A DNA stretch of 64,000 nt from Pictodentalium vernedei (taxonomy: Eukaryota > Mollusca > Scaphopoda > Dentaliida > Dentaliidae): positions 88,786-152,785 of the forward strand of contig JAUFNR010000080.1 of the NCBI GenBank assembly GCA_031216915.1, in the 5' to 3' direction. Position 1 is the stretch's first letter. Every line of letters starts with the position of its first letter. This document shows positions 50,389 through 63,300 of the stretch, one piece after another. The position numbers and the translations under genes were made by a program. Below the pieces are notes generated by a model that was not told the origin of the DNA, ran no database searches, and worked only from the letters and a program-made list of their open reading frames with translations.

Positions 50389-52643
50389 CGCTTCGGTATA
50401 TTTTTAGATTTTGTGCCCCTCTATGCGTGTGCAAAATTTTGTGAAAATCGGTCCGAAAATGGCTTCGGAATCGTGCGGACAAAATGTGTGGAAAAAAAAA
50501 AATAAAAAAAAAAAAAAAAAAATAATCCGTAGAAAAACAATAGTCTTTTCCAGAGGGAAAAGCCTAATAATCCGTAGAAAAACAATAGTCTTTTCCAGAG
50601 GGAAAAGCCTAACTAGATTTTTCGATTTCAAGAAATCGAGAGATTCACCTATTCCGCTTGTCTTTTTAGGCAGCGACGAAATAAGATTGCATATAGAGCT
50701 GGTAGTTTTTTAGGCTATATTAAGTGCATAGCCGATAGAAAACTCCCTACAGTGTCTAACAATTCTTTCGGCAATACTCTTTCACATTGGCGTGAATGCT
50801 GTATGCTTAATGTCCAAGTTAGGGCTAAATAGCAAACCCGTTGAACAAATCGCGTGTACTTAATAATAACAACATGTGCATGTGTGACACCATAGATTGT
50901 GGCGAACGTTTTCGCAGCAGCCATCCCAAACATTCAGCGTTTGTACCTGAAGCTCGCCCGAACTCGGTCATATTATTAGAAAGTCCCGAAACCAAGCATG
51001 GGCCTCGAGGCAGCCGCCCCTCTCTCTCAACCCACACCCCGAACGTGCACATACCCTCTCCTGACATTCAACATGATAGAATGGGAAACTGGTGTCGCTC
51101 TCTGTGTGAAAAGATGCGGTAACTATTTGTGAAGAATGAGTGAAAAAATGATGGAAATCGGCCAAGAATTGGCCGAGATATAGCGTTTTAATGAGTTGAG
51201 GTAATTGTTTGAATTTGGTCCCGTTCTAGCCGGTGCGACCTGACGCTGGGTATATGTCTGGGGTTGTGGCACTGCTCCCCCTCTGGGGTAGTTCCGCTTG
51301 AAATTGTGGATTCTCAGTTTCTATTGGAGAGACGCTGGTGACTGAAAGATGCATTGTGTACACTGGCGCCAAATGGACCTCGCCAAGCTGGTAACAGTTA
51401 GATATTTGTCAGAAATGAAAAGTGGACAGTAATCGCGCATGGGTTAATGGCGAATAGGCGGTAATCTGGTTAATTTGACATTAAAATTGAACAGACAGCA
51501 GTGTCGCTCATACGCCCACTACGTCCAGACCACTGGAGGCAGCTACACGAAATTTTCAGAAGTTGTTCTACTCTTCCTGCCCGACAGGTTAGTATCTTTG
51601 TCGAGTGGCGTGACCGCGTGGGAACAATGTGGATCGCGTGGAAACCGAAGGGACGATTCGTCCCTCCTCTATTCCCAATGCAACGACGTTTCCATTCACT
51701 ATTCACCTGTCACCCGTCGAGTTTGGCATTATTTCTGTCTATTTGACGAACTGTTCAGCTTTCAATATTCACACGTTCACGTGGGACTGAAAGTTTGGAG
51801 TTAAACTGCTTATTTCAGAGCGTACCGGCAGAAACTGACAACTCGACCCGGTGGCGAAAAAGCAGTCGTCTGGCTAATTTGACATTCAAACTGAACAGAT
51901 ACAATGTCGGATACACGCCAATTATGTCCCGACCATACAAGGCAGCAACTTCAGATTCTCAGAATGTTTTCTCCTGTCCCTGCCCGACAGTTTAGTATCT
52001 TTGTCAAGTGCCAAGACCGCGTGGAAACACCGTGGATCAGGTGGAAACCGAGGGGACGATTCGTCCCTACTTTCTTCTCAATTCAACGACTTCCCTATTC
52101 ATTATTTACCTGTCACCGGCTGAGTTTGGCATTATATCTGTCTATTTGATGAACTTTTCAACCTTAACTATTTGCGGCCTCGTGTTTCACCACCGAAAGG
52201 CCACTGCACGGTTACCAATATATTCAGGGACTGATTTTGCAAAAAAAACCATTATTCCGACTGTACCCACATGGGAACTCCTAAATCTGTAAGGGTTAAA
52301 TTTTTAATAATAACGTATAAAACAGAAGTTGTCGTGCTACGCTTGCTGCATGCAGGCATAGAAAACATTCAGCGCTCAATGAATTAGGAATGGAGTAAAT
52401 TGTCACTTAAACCAGCGAAATTCTGAAAAAAATGAGAGTTTTTTTTCGCCGGCACCTACCTTATTGCATCCGAGCAGGGACTGCGTTAAACTTTACAGCA
52501 ACCTTATAACAGAAAATATTCTTGGAATTGAACTGTGAATACGAATTTCGAAAGCCTACAGAATGCAAATGGGTGGGTGGCGGGCATCATCACTGGATCT
52601 AATGTTGTATTTCATGTTTTCTTTATATTCTATTTATTTTTTT

Positions 52644-52645
<2 letters not shown>

Positions 52646-52711
<66 letters not shown>
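52646..52711 (+). repeat. (TC)33 microsatellite, unit 9
   Basis: Pure tract of 66 bases. Confidence 0.98.
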
Positions 52712-52717
<6 letters not shown>

Positions 52718-53924
52718 ATCTGTGTTTGTCTATAATGTTTATAATATTTTGATTTTGCTAGATTCTGTTATTTATGGAATACGTTCTGCCATATTGTAAA
52801 TTATTAGTCACCGTACAGGAACGGAAGGGCTTCTAAGTGGTAAGCACTTGTCCTCCAATCCTGATTTGCATTGTCAAATGGCAAATAAAATATGTTTAAT
52901 CTAATCTAACAGTAGGGCGGGGGGGGGGGGGGCATGTGTCCTAGGTAAAAAAAACAGCAGGGTGCAGGTGTTCTAGATAAAATAAACAGCATGGGGGGGG
53001 GGGATGTCCCCGCTAATTAATTTTAATAGCAGGCAGTTGTTCATGGGGCAGGTGTCCTATCCCACTGGTACTTGGCCTTGATGGAAATAACATTTCAACA
53101 AGAAACAACGGGAAACTTATTTGCAATAAAGCTGCAAATACAAACTTGATTTTAGGACCATTCCATGGACATGTTAAAGCCTACTGCGATATCAGCGTTT
53201 CTTACTCTCGTCCTTTCACCACACCGCAGTATTTTACCCGAGTCGAGTTCTGACGTCATGAAAGTTTGACGGACATGCTTTCAATTTTGTTATTGACAAC
53301 AACATATTTATAATTTCGTGCTTACTGATCCGAATTTTGAAAACGACACACGCAATCGCGAAAGCATTTTCTGAAAAACACGATTCTGTAAAAGGTTTTA
53401 ATGAAATTTGATTATTTTTTTTTTATTTTCTATTTCGATGGCTCTTGTCGAAAAGGTGCTAATCACTGATCGTCCCAAACGAGATCAAAGACACGCCGTA
53501 GTTTAATAACAGACAGAGAATCTTCTAAGAATATACATGCGCAATCCTAAAATGCAATAAATCAAGTGTATTTTCACGTTTTATGAGAGAAATATGTCCA
53601 ATTGTATCATTGAATCATTTTTAGGTATATGTGGGTGAGAAATTTTCTATACGGACAAAATACAGGCTAAATAAAATATTTGCCATTATTTTCCGCAGAC
53701 GTATTTTTGTCTTTGCTTCTTGGGGAAATTTCTTGCTGCTAAATACAACGAAGGTGTGTTATTTGATGTGGTCAGAACCGTCAGGTGGTCGGGTCCGAAA
53801 CCGCACCTCGCAGAGGATGTAGTGGGGGTGTCGATTTTACAAGTAATGTAGGCAGCGTACACGGCATGGGCTGTCTGCCTTTAATCCAACAAAACAGGGT
53901 TAAGGCTTGGTTTTTTGAATACCC

Positions 53925-53927
<3 letters not shown>

Positions 53928-53971
<44 letters not shown>

Positions 53972-54325
53972 TTGGTGTTTAAGGTCACATACTTCTGCAC
54001 AATGGCTAATCGTGACCGTGACAGTTTTAGAGGTGGAGGAAGCCGGAGTACCCGGAGAGAACCACCAAGCATCGACGAGCAACTGTCAGCTCCTCAACAT
54101 TCTCACTCTGTTCAGGCTCCGCTCAGGCAGGGTTACAGAGGTTGAAGACATGTGCACCATCGACGTGCAGTATGCCTTAGTACACGGGGACATCGTGCCC
54201 CTATGTCGGCAACCGGACCAAAGTGCCTTGCCCAAGGACACAACGTGAGTCGTCCCGGACGGGGATCGAACTCGGGACCTCTAGCATAGAAGTACAATAG
54301 TCTACCACTGAGCCACCGCGCTCCC
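53928..54325 (-). mobile_element. tRNA-derived SINE copy, (TTTA)11 tail
   Basis: Same insertion, 398 bp. Target-site duplications at 53915-53927 and 54326-54338. Tail tract 53928-53973. Confidence 0.88.
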
Positions 54326-56406
54326 TTGAATACCCTTAATACTATCATACATTATCCCCCAGGAATATATCTGATAAAAGAGGTCATGTTTATCTATTGC
54401 ATACCCATTTTGCTGCCCGAAAACAGCCGATTTTATTAAAATTTTGACGTTTAGCAGCCGGTAGAGGCATTAACAAACGACTAGCGGAATATTCTATCTA
54501 TGCAATTTGTAAGACCTGCCAATGTCAAATTGTTCTTGAAAATCCCCAACAAGCAGTTAGCGAAATCCACGAAAATGTAAATTTTAAGCGTTTAAGGGGC
54601 ATCTCTCCTTATCCAGTTCAAAATGGGTTAAGTTTCATTCTTTTAAATACCCTTACTACTTACAAACCTTAAACACCAATTAGATTCCATGATTTTTCTG
54701 GACCCCCACAGTGTCTGATGAATTGTTTTTAACTGTCTCACAAAAGTTCCTTCATTGATGTTATGAGAACGGTGAGTATAGTAGTCTCAAATGATTCGGT
54801 TTGGTTTTGATAAAAAAATGTTTAGGTAAAACCCATCATTAATGGTAGAATGGGTTAATATCAATATCAATGTTTCCCTATCAGTTTTGCGTCCGGTAAA
54901 AGCCCATGAAGGGTTAACAAATGCCTACCAGAATAATTGATCCATGCAACTGGACATATGACACCAAGACCTATCAACGGCCATTTTCTCTTGAAAACCC
55001 CACAAAATGTTTGTAAAGAAATCCAGGGAAAACGATTTTTAAACTTTTGATGGGTGTCCCTGTTAACCTCCCCAACAGGGGTTAACGCTTGGCTTTTTGA
55101 ATACCTTTATTACTTACAAAAATGGTCCTCTGTGAATTCCACTTCAAACAAAGGAGATTATGTTTATCTCTCATGTATACATTAGGTGCTGTGCGTGTCT
55201 GAAAACAGTCCCATGTTAACAACATTACGATGCTTGGCAGCTTGTAGATGGTTAATGTCACATAAACACCTACGAATAGTCAATTTGTCTTGAAACCCTA
55301 CAAGTTACCGTTAGGGAAATTCACAGAAAATGGGAATTTAAAGCTTTCAAGGGATATCTCTCTTTAGCCTGCCCAAAATGGGTTAAGACGTCGACTTTTG
55401 AATACCCTTACTACTTACAAAAATGTTTCCATATAAATTGTACGCGCGATAAAAGAAGGAACTTTTCTTTGTGGTGTACCCTTTGGGTGCTGTTGGTGTG
55501 CAAAAACAGCCCATTTTATCGCAATTTTGACCTTCAGCAGCCCGGGGAGGGTTAACTAATGCTGACCAGAATATTTTGTTCATGCGACTTGTAATGTCAC
55601 ACCAAGACCTGCAAATAGCCGATTTTTCTTGAAAACCTACAAGATGTTGTTAGAGAAATCCACAGAAAACGGGTATTTTAAGATTTTAATGGGTATCTCT
55701 CTTTAACCAGCCCCAAATGGGTTAAGACGTCAAATTTTGAATACCCTTACCACTTTCAAAAATATTTTCCGATCAATTTTGCGTCCGATAAATGAAGGCC
55801 CCTTTCTCTGTGGTATATCGTTTGGGTGCTGTTGGTGTCTAAAAACAGCCCATTTTATCACAATTTTTACATTTAGCAGCTCGGGGAGGGTTAACTAATG
55901 CCGACCGGAATATTTTATCCATGCAACTTGTAATGTCACACCAAGACCTGAGAGTGACCAATTTTTCTTGAAAATCTACAAGACTCGTTTAGAGAAATCC
56001 ACAGAAAACATGAAGTTTTGAGCTTTTTGGGGGCATTGCTGTTTAACCAGCCCAAAACGGGTTAACACTTGGTTTTCTGAACACCCTTATTACTTACAAA
56101 AATGATCTTCGGTGAATTCCACTTCCAGTAAAGAAAGTTATATTTATCTCTCATGTATTGTTTGGGTGGGGTGGGGGCCTGAAACCGGCCTATTTCATCA
56201 AAATTTCGATGTTTGGCAGCCTGTGGAGGGTTACCATATGCATCGCCTGATATGTCGTGTGTATCAAAGGGCGTGTCACAGACAGGTCTAGCAATGCCGA
56301 ATGTATAAAAAAAATCTACAAGACGTGTTTCGAGAAAGTGCCGATAAACCCCAATTTTGACAGTTTTTTGCCAATTGTGACGAAATAAGGGTTAAATCGA
56401 AAATTC
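54326..56406 (+). repeat. Diverged 170-bp satellite block, unit 10
   Basis: Collinear with 250-2330. A to T at 54368 and G to A at 55871. Confidence 0.85.
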
Positions 56407-58661
56407 CGCTTCGGTATATTTTTAGATTTTGTGCCCCTCTATGCGTGTGCAAAATTTTGTGAAAATCGGTCCGAAAATGGCTTCGGAATCGTGCGGACAA
56501 AATGTGTGGAAAAAAAAAAATAAAAAAAAAAAAAAAAAAATAATCCGTAGAAAAACAATAGTCTTTTCCAGAGGGAAAAGCCTAATAATCCGTAGAAAAA
56601 CAATAGTCTTTTCCAGAGGGAAAAGCCTAACTAGATTTTTCGATTTCAAGAAATCGAGAGATTCACCTATTCCGCTTGTCTTTTTAGGCAGCGACGAAAT
56701 AAGATTGCATATAGAGCTGGTAGTTTTTTAGGCTATATTAAGTGCATAGCCGATAGAAAACTCCCTACAGTGTCTAACAATTCTTTCGGCAATACTCTTT
56801 CACATTGGCGTGAATGCTGTATGCTTAATGTCCAAGTTAGGGCTAAATAGCAAACCCGTTGAACAAATCGCGTGTACTTAATAATAACAACATGTGCATG
56901 TGTGACACCATAGATTGTGGCGAACGTTTTCGCAGCAGCCATCCCAAACATTCAGCGTTTGTACCTGAAGCTCGCCCGAACTCGGTCATATTATTAGAAA
57001 GTCCCGAAACCAAGCATGGGCCTCGAGGCAGCCGCCCCTCTCTCTCAACCCACACCCCGAACGTGCACATACCCTCTCCTGACATTCAACATGATAGAAT
57101 GGGAAACTGGTGTCGCTCTCTGTGTGAAAAGATGCGGTAACTATTTGTGAAGAATGAGTGAAAAAATGATGGAAATCGGCCAAGAATTGGCCGAGATATA
57201 GCGTTTTAATGAGTTGAGGTAATTGTTTGAATTTGGTCCCGTTCTAGCCGGTGCGACCTGACGCTGGGTATATGTCTGGGGTTGTGGCACTGCTCCCCCT
57301 CTGGGGTAGTTCCGCTTGAAATTGTGGATTCTCAGTTTCTATTGGAGAGACGCTGGTGACTGAAAGATGCATTGTGTACACTGGCGCCAAATGGACCTCG
57401 CCAAGCTGGTAACAGTTAGATATTTGTCAGAAATGAAAAGTGGACAGTAATCGCGCATGGGTTAATGGCGAATAGGCGGTAATCTGGCTAATTTGACATT
57501 AAAATTGAACAGACAGCAGTGTCGCTCATACGCCCACTACGTCCAGACCACTGGAGGCAGCTACACGAAATTTTCAGAAGTTGTTCTACTCTTCCTGCCC
57601 GACAGGTTAGTATCTTTGTCGAGTGGCGTGACCGCGTGGGAACAATGTGGATCGCGTGGAAACCGAAGGGACGATTCGTCCCTCCTCTATTCCCAATGCA
57701 ACGACGTTTCCATTCACTATTCACCTGTCACCCGTCGAGTTTGGCATTATTTCTGTCTATTTGACGAACTGTTCAGCTTTCAATATTCACACGTTCACGT
57801 GGGACTGAAAGTTTGGAGTTAAACTGCTTATTTCAGAGCGTACCGGCAGAAACTGACAACTCGACCCGGTGGCGAAAAAGCAGTCGTCTGGCTAATTTGA
57901 CATTCAAACTGAACAGATACAATGTCGGATACACGCCAATTATGTCCCGACCATACAAGGCAGCAACTTCAGATTCTCAGAATGTTTTCTCCTGTCCCTG
58001 CCCGACAGTTTAGTATCTTTGTCAAGTGCCAAGACCGCGTGGAAACACCGTGGATCAGGTGGAAACCGAGGGGACGATTCGTCCCTACTTTCTTCTCAAT
58101 TCAACGACTTCCCTATTCATTATTTACCTGTCACCGGCTGAGTTTGGCATTATATCTGTCTATTTGATGAACTTTTCAACCTTAACTATTTGCGGCCTCG
58201 TGTTTCACCACCGAAAGGCCACTGCACGGTTACCAATATATTCAGGGACTGATTTTGCAAAAAAAACCATTATTCCGACTGTACCCACATGGGAACTCCT
58301 AAATCTGTAAGGGTTAAATTTTTAATAATAACGTATAAAACAGAAGTTGTCGTGCTACGCTTGCTGCATGCAGGCATAGAAAACATTCAGCGCTCAATGA
58401 ATTAGGAATGGAGTAAATTGTCACTTAAACCAGCGAAATTCTGAAAAAAATGAGAGTTTTTTTTCGCCGGCACCTACCTTATTGCATCCGAGCAGGGACT
58501 GCGTTAAACTTTACAGCAACCTTATAACAGAAAATATTCTTGGAATTGAACTGTGAATACGAATTTCGAAAGCCTACAGAATGCAAATGGGTGGGTGGCG
58601 GGCATCATCACTGGATCTAATGTTGTATTTCATGTTTTCTTTATATTCTATTTATTTTTTT

Positions 58662-58663
<2 letters not shown>

Positions 58664-58747
<84 letters not shown>
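58664..58747 (+). repeat. (TC)42 microsatellite, unit 10
   Basis: Pure tract of 84 bases, the longest in the window. Confidence 0.98.
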
Positions 58748-58753
<6 letters not shown>

Positions 58754-59963
58754 ATCTGTGTTTGTCTATAATGTTTATAATATTTTGATTTTGCTAGATT
58801 CTTTTATTTATGGAATACGTTCTGCCATATTGTAAATTATTAGTCACCGTACAGGAACGGAAGGGCTTCTAAGTGGTAAGCACTTGTCCTCCAATCCTGA
58901 TTTGCATTGTCAAATGGCAAATAAAATATGTTTAATCTAATCTAACAGTAGGGCGGGGGGGGGGGGGGGGCATGTGTCCTAGGTAAAAAAAACAGCAGGG
59001 TGCAGGTGTTCTAGATAAAATAAACAGCATGGGGGGGGGGGGATGTCCCCGCTAATTAATTTTAATAGCAGGCAGTTGTTCATGGGGCAGGTGTCCTATC
59101 CCACTGGTACTTGGCCTTGATGGAAATAACATTTCAACAAGAAACAACGGGAAACTTATTTGCAATAAAGCTGCAAATACAAACTTGATTTTAGGACCAT
59201 TCCATGGACATGTTAAAGCCTACTGCGATATCAGCGTTTCTTACTCTCGTCCTTTCACCACACCGCAGTATTTTACCCGAGTCGAGTTCTGACGTCATGA
59301 AAGTTTGACGGACATGCTTTCAATTTTGTTATTGACAACAACATATTTATAATTTCGTGCTTACTGATCCGAATTTTGAAAACGACACACGCAATCGCGA
59401 AAGCATTTTCTGAAAAACACGATTCTGTAAAAGGTTTTAATGAAATTTGATTATTTTTTTTTTATTTTCTATTTCGATGGCTCTTGTCGAAAAGGTGCTA
59501 ATCACTGATCGTCCCAAACGAGATCAAAGACACGCCGTAGTTTAATAACAGACAGAGAATCTTCTAAGAATATACATGCGCAATCCTAAAATGCAATAAA
59601 TCAAGTGTATTTTCACGTTTTATGAGAGAAATATGTCCAATTGTATCATTGAATCATTTTTAGGTATATGTGGGTGAGAAATTTTCTATACGGACAAAAT
59701 ACAGGCTAAATAAAATATTTGCCATTATTTTCCGCAGACGTATTTTTGTCTTTGCTTCTTGGGGAAATTTCTTGCTGCTAAATACAACGAAGGTGTGTTA
59801 TTTTATGTGGTCAGAACCGTCAGGTGGTCGGGTCCGAAACCGCACCTCGCAGAGGATGTAGTGGGGGTGTCGATTTTACAAGTAATGTAGGCAGCGTACA
59901 CGGCATGGGCTGTCTGCCTTTAATCCAACAAAACAGGGTTAAGGCTTGGTTTTTTGAATACCC

Positions 59964-59966
<3 letters not shown>

Positions 59967-60022
<56 letters not shown>

Positions 60023-60376
60023 TTGGTGTTTAAGGTCACATACTTCTGCACAATGGCTAATCGTGACCGTGACAGTTTTAGAGGTGGAGGAAGCCGGAGT
60101 ACCCGGAGAGAACCACCAAGCATCGACGAGCAACTGTCAGCTCCTCAACATTCTCACTCTGTTCAGGCTCCGCTCAGGCAGGGTTACAGAGGTTGAAGAC
60201 ATGTGCACCATCGACGTGCAGTATGCCTTAGTACACGGGGACATCGTGCCCCTATGTCGGCAACCGGACCAAAGTGCCTTGCCCAAGGACACAACGTGAG
60301 TCGTCCCGGACGGGGATCGAACTCGGGACCTCTAGCATAGAAGTACAATAGTCTACCACTGAGCCACCGCGCTCCC
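59967..60376 (-). mobile_element. tRNA-derived SINE copy, (TTTA)14 tail
   Basis: Same insertion, 410 bp. Target-site duplications at 59954-59966 and 60377-60389. Tail tract 59967-60024. No indels relative to unit 1 apart from the tail. Confidence 0.88.
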
Positions 60377-63300
60377 TTGAATACCCTTAATACTATCATA
60401 CATTATCCCCCAGGAATAAATCTGATAAAAGAGGTCATGTTTATCTATTGCATACCCATTTTGCTGCCCGAAAACAGCCGATTTTATTAAAATTTTGACG
60501 TTTAGCAGCCGGTAGAGGCATTAACAAACGACTAGCGGAATATTCTATCTATGCAATTTGTAAGACCTGCCAATGTCAAATTGTTCTTGAAAATCCCCAA
60601 CAAGCAGTTAGCGAAATCCACGAAAATGTAAATTTTAAGCGTTTAAGGGGCATCTCTCCTTATCCAGTTCAAAATGGGTTAAGTTTCATTCTTTTAAATA
60701 CCCTTACTACTTACAAACCTTAAACACCAATTAGATTCCATGATTTTTCTGGACCCCCACAGTGTCTGATGAATTGTTTTTAACTGTCTCACAAAAGTTC
60801 CTTCATTGATGTTATGAGAACGGTGAGTATAGTAGTCTCAAATGATTCGGTTTGGTTTTGATAAAAAAATGTTTAGGTAAAACCCATCATTAATGGTAGA
60901 ATGGGTTAATATCAATATCAATGTTTCCCTATCAGTTTTGCGTCCGGTAAAAGCCCATGAAGGGTTAAACAAATGCCTACCAGAATAATTGATCCATGCA
61001 ACTGGACATATGACACCAAGACCTATCAACGGCCATTTTCTCTTGAAAACCCCACTAAATGTTTGTAAAGAAATCCAGGGAAAACGATTTTTAAACTTTT
61101 GATGGGTGTCCCTGTTAACCTCCCCAACAGGGGTTAACGCTTGGCTTTTTGAATACCTTTATTACTTACAAAAATGGTCCTCTGTGAATTCCACTTCAAA
61201 CAAAGGAGATTATGTTTATCTCTCATGTATACATTAGGTGCTGTGCGTGTCTGAAAACAGTCCCATGTTAACAACATTACGATGCTTGGCAGCTTGTAGA
61301 TGGTTAATGTCACATAAACACCTACGAATAGTCAATTTGTCTTGAAACCCTACAAGTTACCGTTAGGGAAATTCACAGAAAATGGGAATTTAAAGCTTTC
61401 AAGGGATATCTCTCTTAGCCTGCCCAAAATGGGTTAAGACGTCGACTTTTGAATACCCTTACTACTTACAAAAATGTTTCCATATAAATTGTACGCGCGA
61501 TAAAAGAAGGAACTTTTCTTTGTGGTGTACCCTTTGGGTGCTGTTGGTGTGCAAAAACAGCCCATTTTATCGCAATTTTGACCTTCAGCAGCCCGGGGAG
61601 GGTTAACTAATGCTGACCAGAATATTTTGTTCATGCGACTTGTAATGTCACACCAAGACCTGCAAATAGCCGATTTTTCTTGAAAACCTACAAGATGTTG
61701 TTAGAGAAATCCACAGAAAACGGGTATTTTAAGATTTTAATGGGTATCTCTCTGTAAACCAGCCCCAAATGGGTTAAGACGTCAATATTTTTGAATACCC
61801 TTACCACTTTCAAAAATATTTTCCGATCAATTTTGCGTCCGATAAATGAAGGCCCCTTTCTCTGTGGTATATCGTTTGGGTGCTGTTGGTGTCTAAAAAC
61901 AGCCCATTTTATCACAATTTTTACGTTTAGCAGCTCGGGGAGGGTTAACTTAATGCCGACCGGAATATTTTATCCATGCAACTTGTAATGTCACACCAAG
62001 ACCTGAGAGTGACCAATTTTTCTTGAAAATCTACAAGACTCGTTTAGAGAAATCCACAGAAAACATGAAGTTTTGAGCTTTTTGGGGGCATTGCTGTTTA
62101 ACCAGCCCAAAACGGGTTAACACTTGGTTTTCTGAACACCCTTATTACTTACAAAAATGATCTTCGGTGAATTCCACTTCCAGTAAAGAAAGTTATATTT
62201 ATCTCTCATGTATTGTTTGGGTGGGGTGGGGGCCTGAAACCGGCTATTTCATCAAAATTTCGATGTTTGGCAGCCTGTGGAGGGTTACCATATGCATCGC
62301 CTGATATGTCGTGTGTATCAAAGGGCGTGTCACAGACAGGTCTAGCAATGCCGAATGTATAAAAAAAATCTACAAGACGTGTTTCGAGAAAGTGCCGATA
62401 AACCCCAATTTTGACAGTTTTTTGCCAATTGTGACGAAATAAGGGTTAAATCGAAAAATTCCGCTTCGGTATATTTTTAGATTTTGTGCCCCTCTATGCG
62501 TGTGCAAAATTTTGTGAAAATCGGTCCGAAAATGGCTTCGGAATCGTGCGGACAAAATGTGTGGAAAAAAAAAAAATAAAAAAAAAAAAAAAAAAAATAA
62601 TCCGTAGAAAAACAATAGTCTTTTCCAGAGGGAAAAGCCTAATAATCCGTAGAAAAACAATAGTCTTTTCCAGAGGGAAAAGCCTAACTAGATTTTTCGA
62701 TTTCAAGAAATCGAGAGATTCACCTATTCCGCTTGTCTTTTTAGGCAGCGACGAAATAAGATTGCATATAGAGCTGGTAGTTTTTTAGGCTATATTAAGT
62801 GCATAGCCGATAGAAAACTCCCTACAGTGTCTAACAATTCTTTCGGCAATACTCTTTCACATTGGCGTGAATGCTGTATGCTTAATGTCCAAGTTAGGGC
62901 TAAATAGCAAACCCGTTGAACAAATCGCGTGTACTTAATAATAACAACATGTGCATGTGTGACACCATAGATTGTGGCGAACGTTTTCGCAGCAGCCATC
63001 CCAAACATTCAGCGTTTGTACCTGAAGCTTCGCCCGAACTCGGTCATATTATTAGAAAGTCCCGAAACCAAGCATGGGCCTCGAGGCAGCCGCCCCTCTC
63101 TCTCAACCCACACCCCGAACGTGCACATACCCTCTCCTGACATTCAACATGATAGAATGGGAAACTGGTGTCGCTCTCTGTGTGAAAAGATGCGGTAACT
63201 ATTTGTGAAGAATGAGTGAAAAAATGATGGAAATCGGCCAAGAATTGGCCGAGATATAGCGTTTTAATGAGTTGAGGTAATTGTTTGAATTTGGTCCCGT

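Larger units (their letters stand above)
48114..54132. repeat. Macrosatellite unit 9 (6,019 bp)
   Basis: 45-bp pair at 50521-50610, 404-bp pair at 51449-52174, (TC)33, G runs 52919-52932 (14) and 52993-53003 (11), (TTTA)11. One extra A in the short A run near 50288. Shared variants at 49852 (with 8 and 10), 51470 (with 8) and 53888 (with 7, 8 and 10). Confidence 0.97.
54133..60183. repeat. Macrosatellite unit 10 (6,051 bp)
   Basis: 45-bp pair at 56539-56628, 404-bp pair at 57467-58192, (TC)42, G runs 58955-58970 (16) and 59031-59042 (12), (TTTA)14. Shared variants at 55871 (with 8 and 9) and 59927 (with 7-9). Private changes: A to T at 54368, G to T at 58803 and G to T at 59814, the most private substitutions of any full unit. 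Confidence 0.97.
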
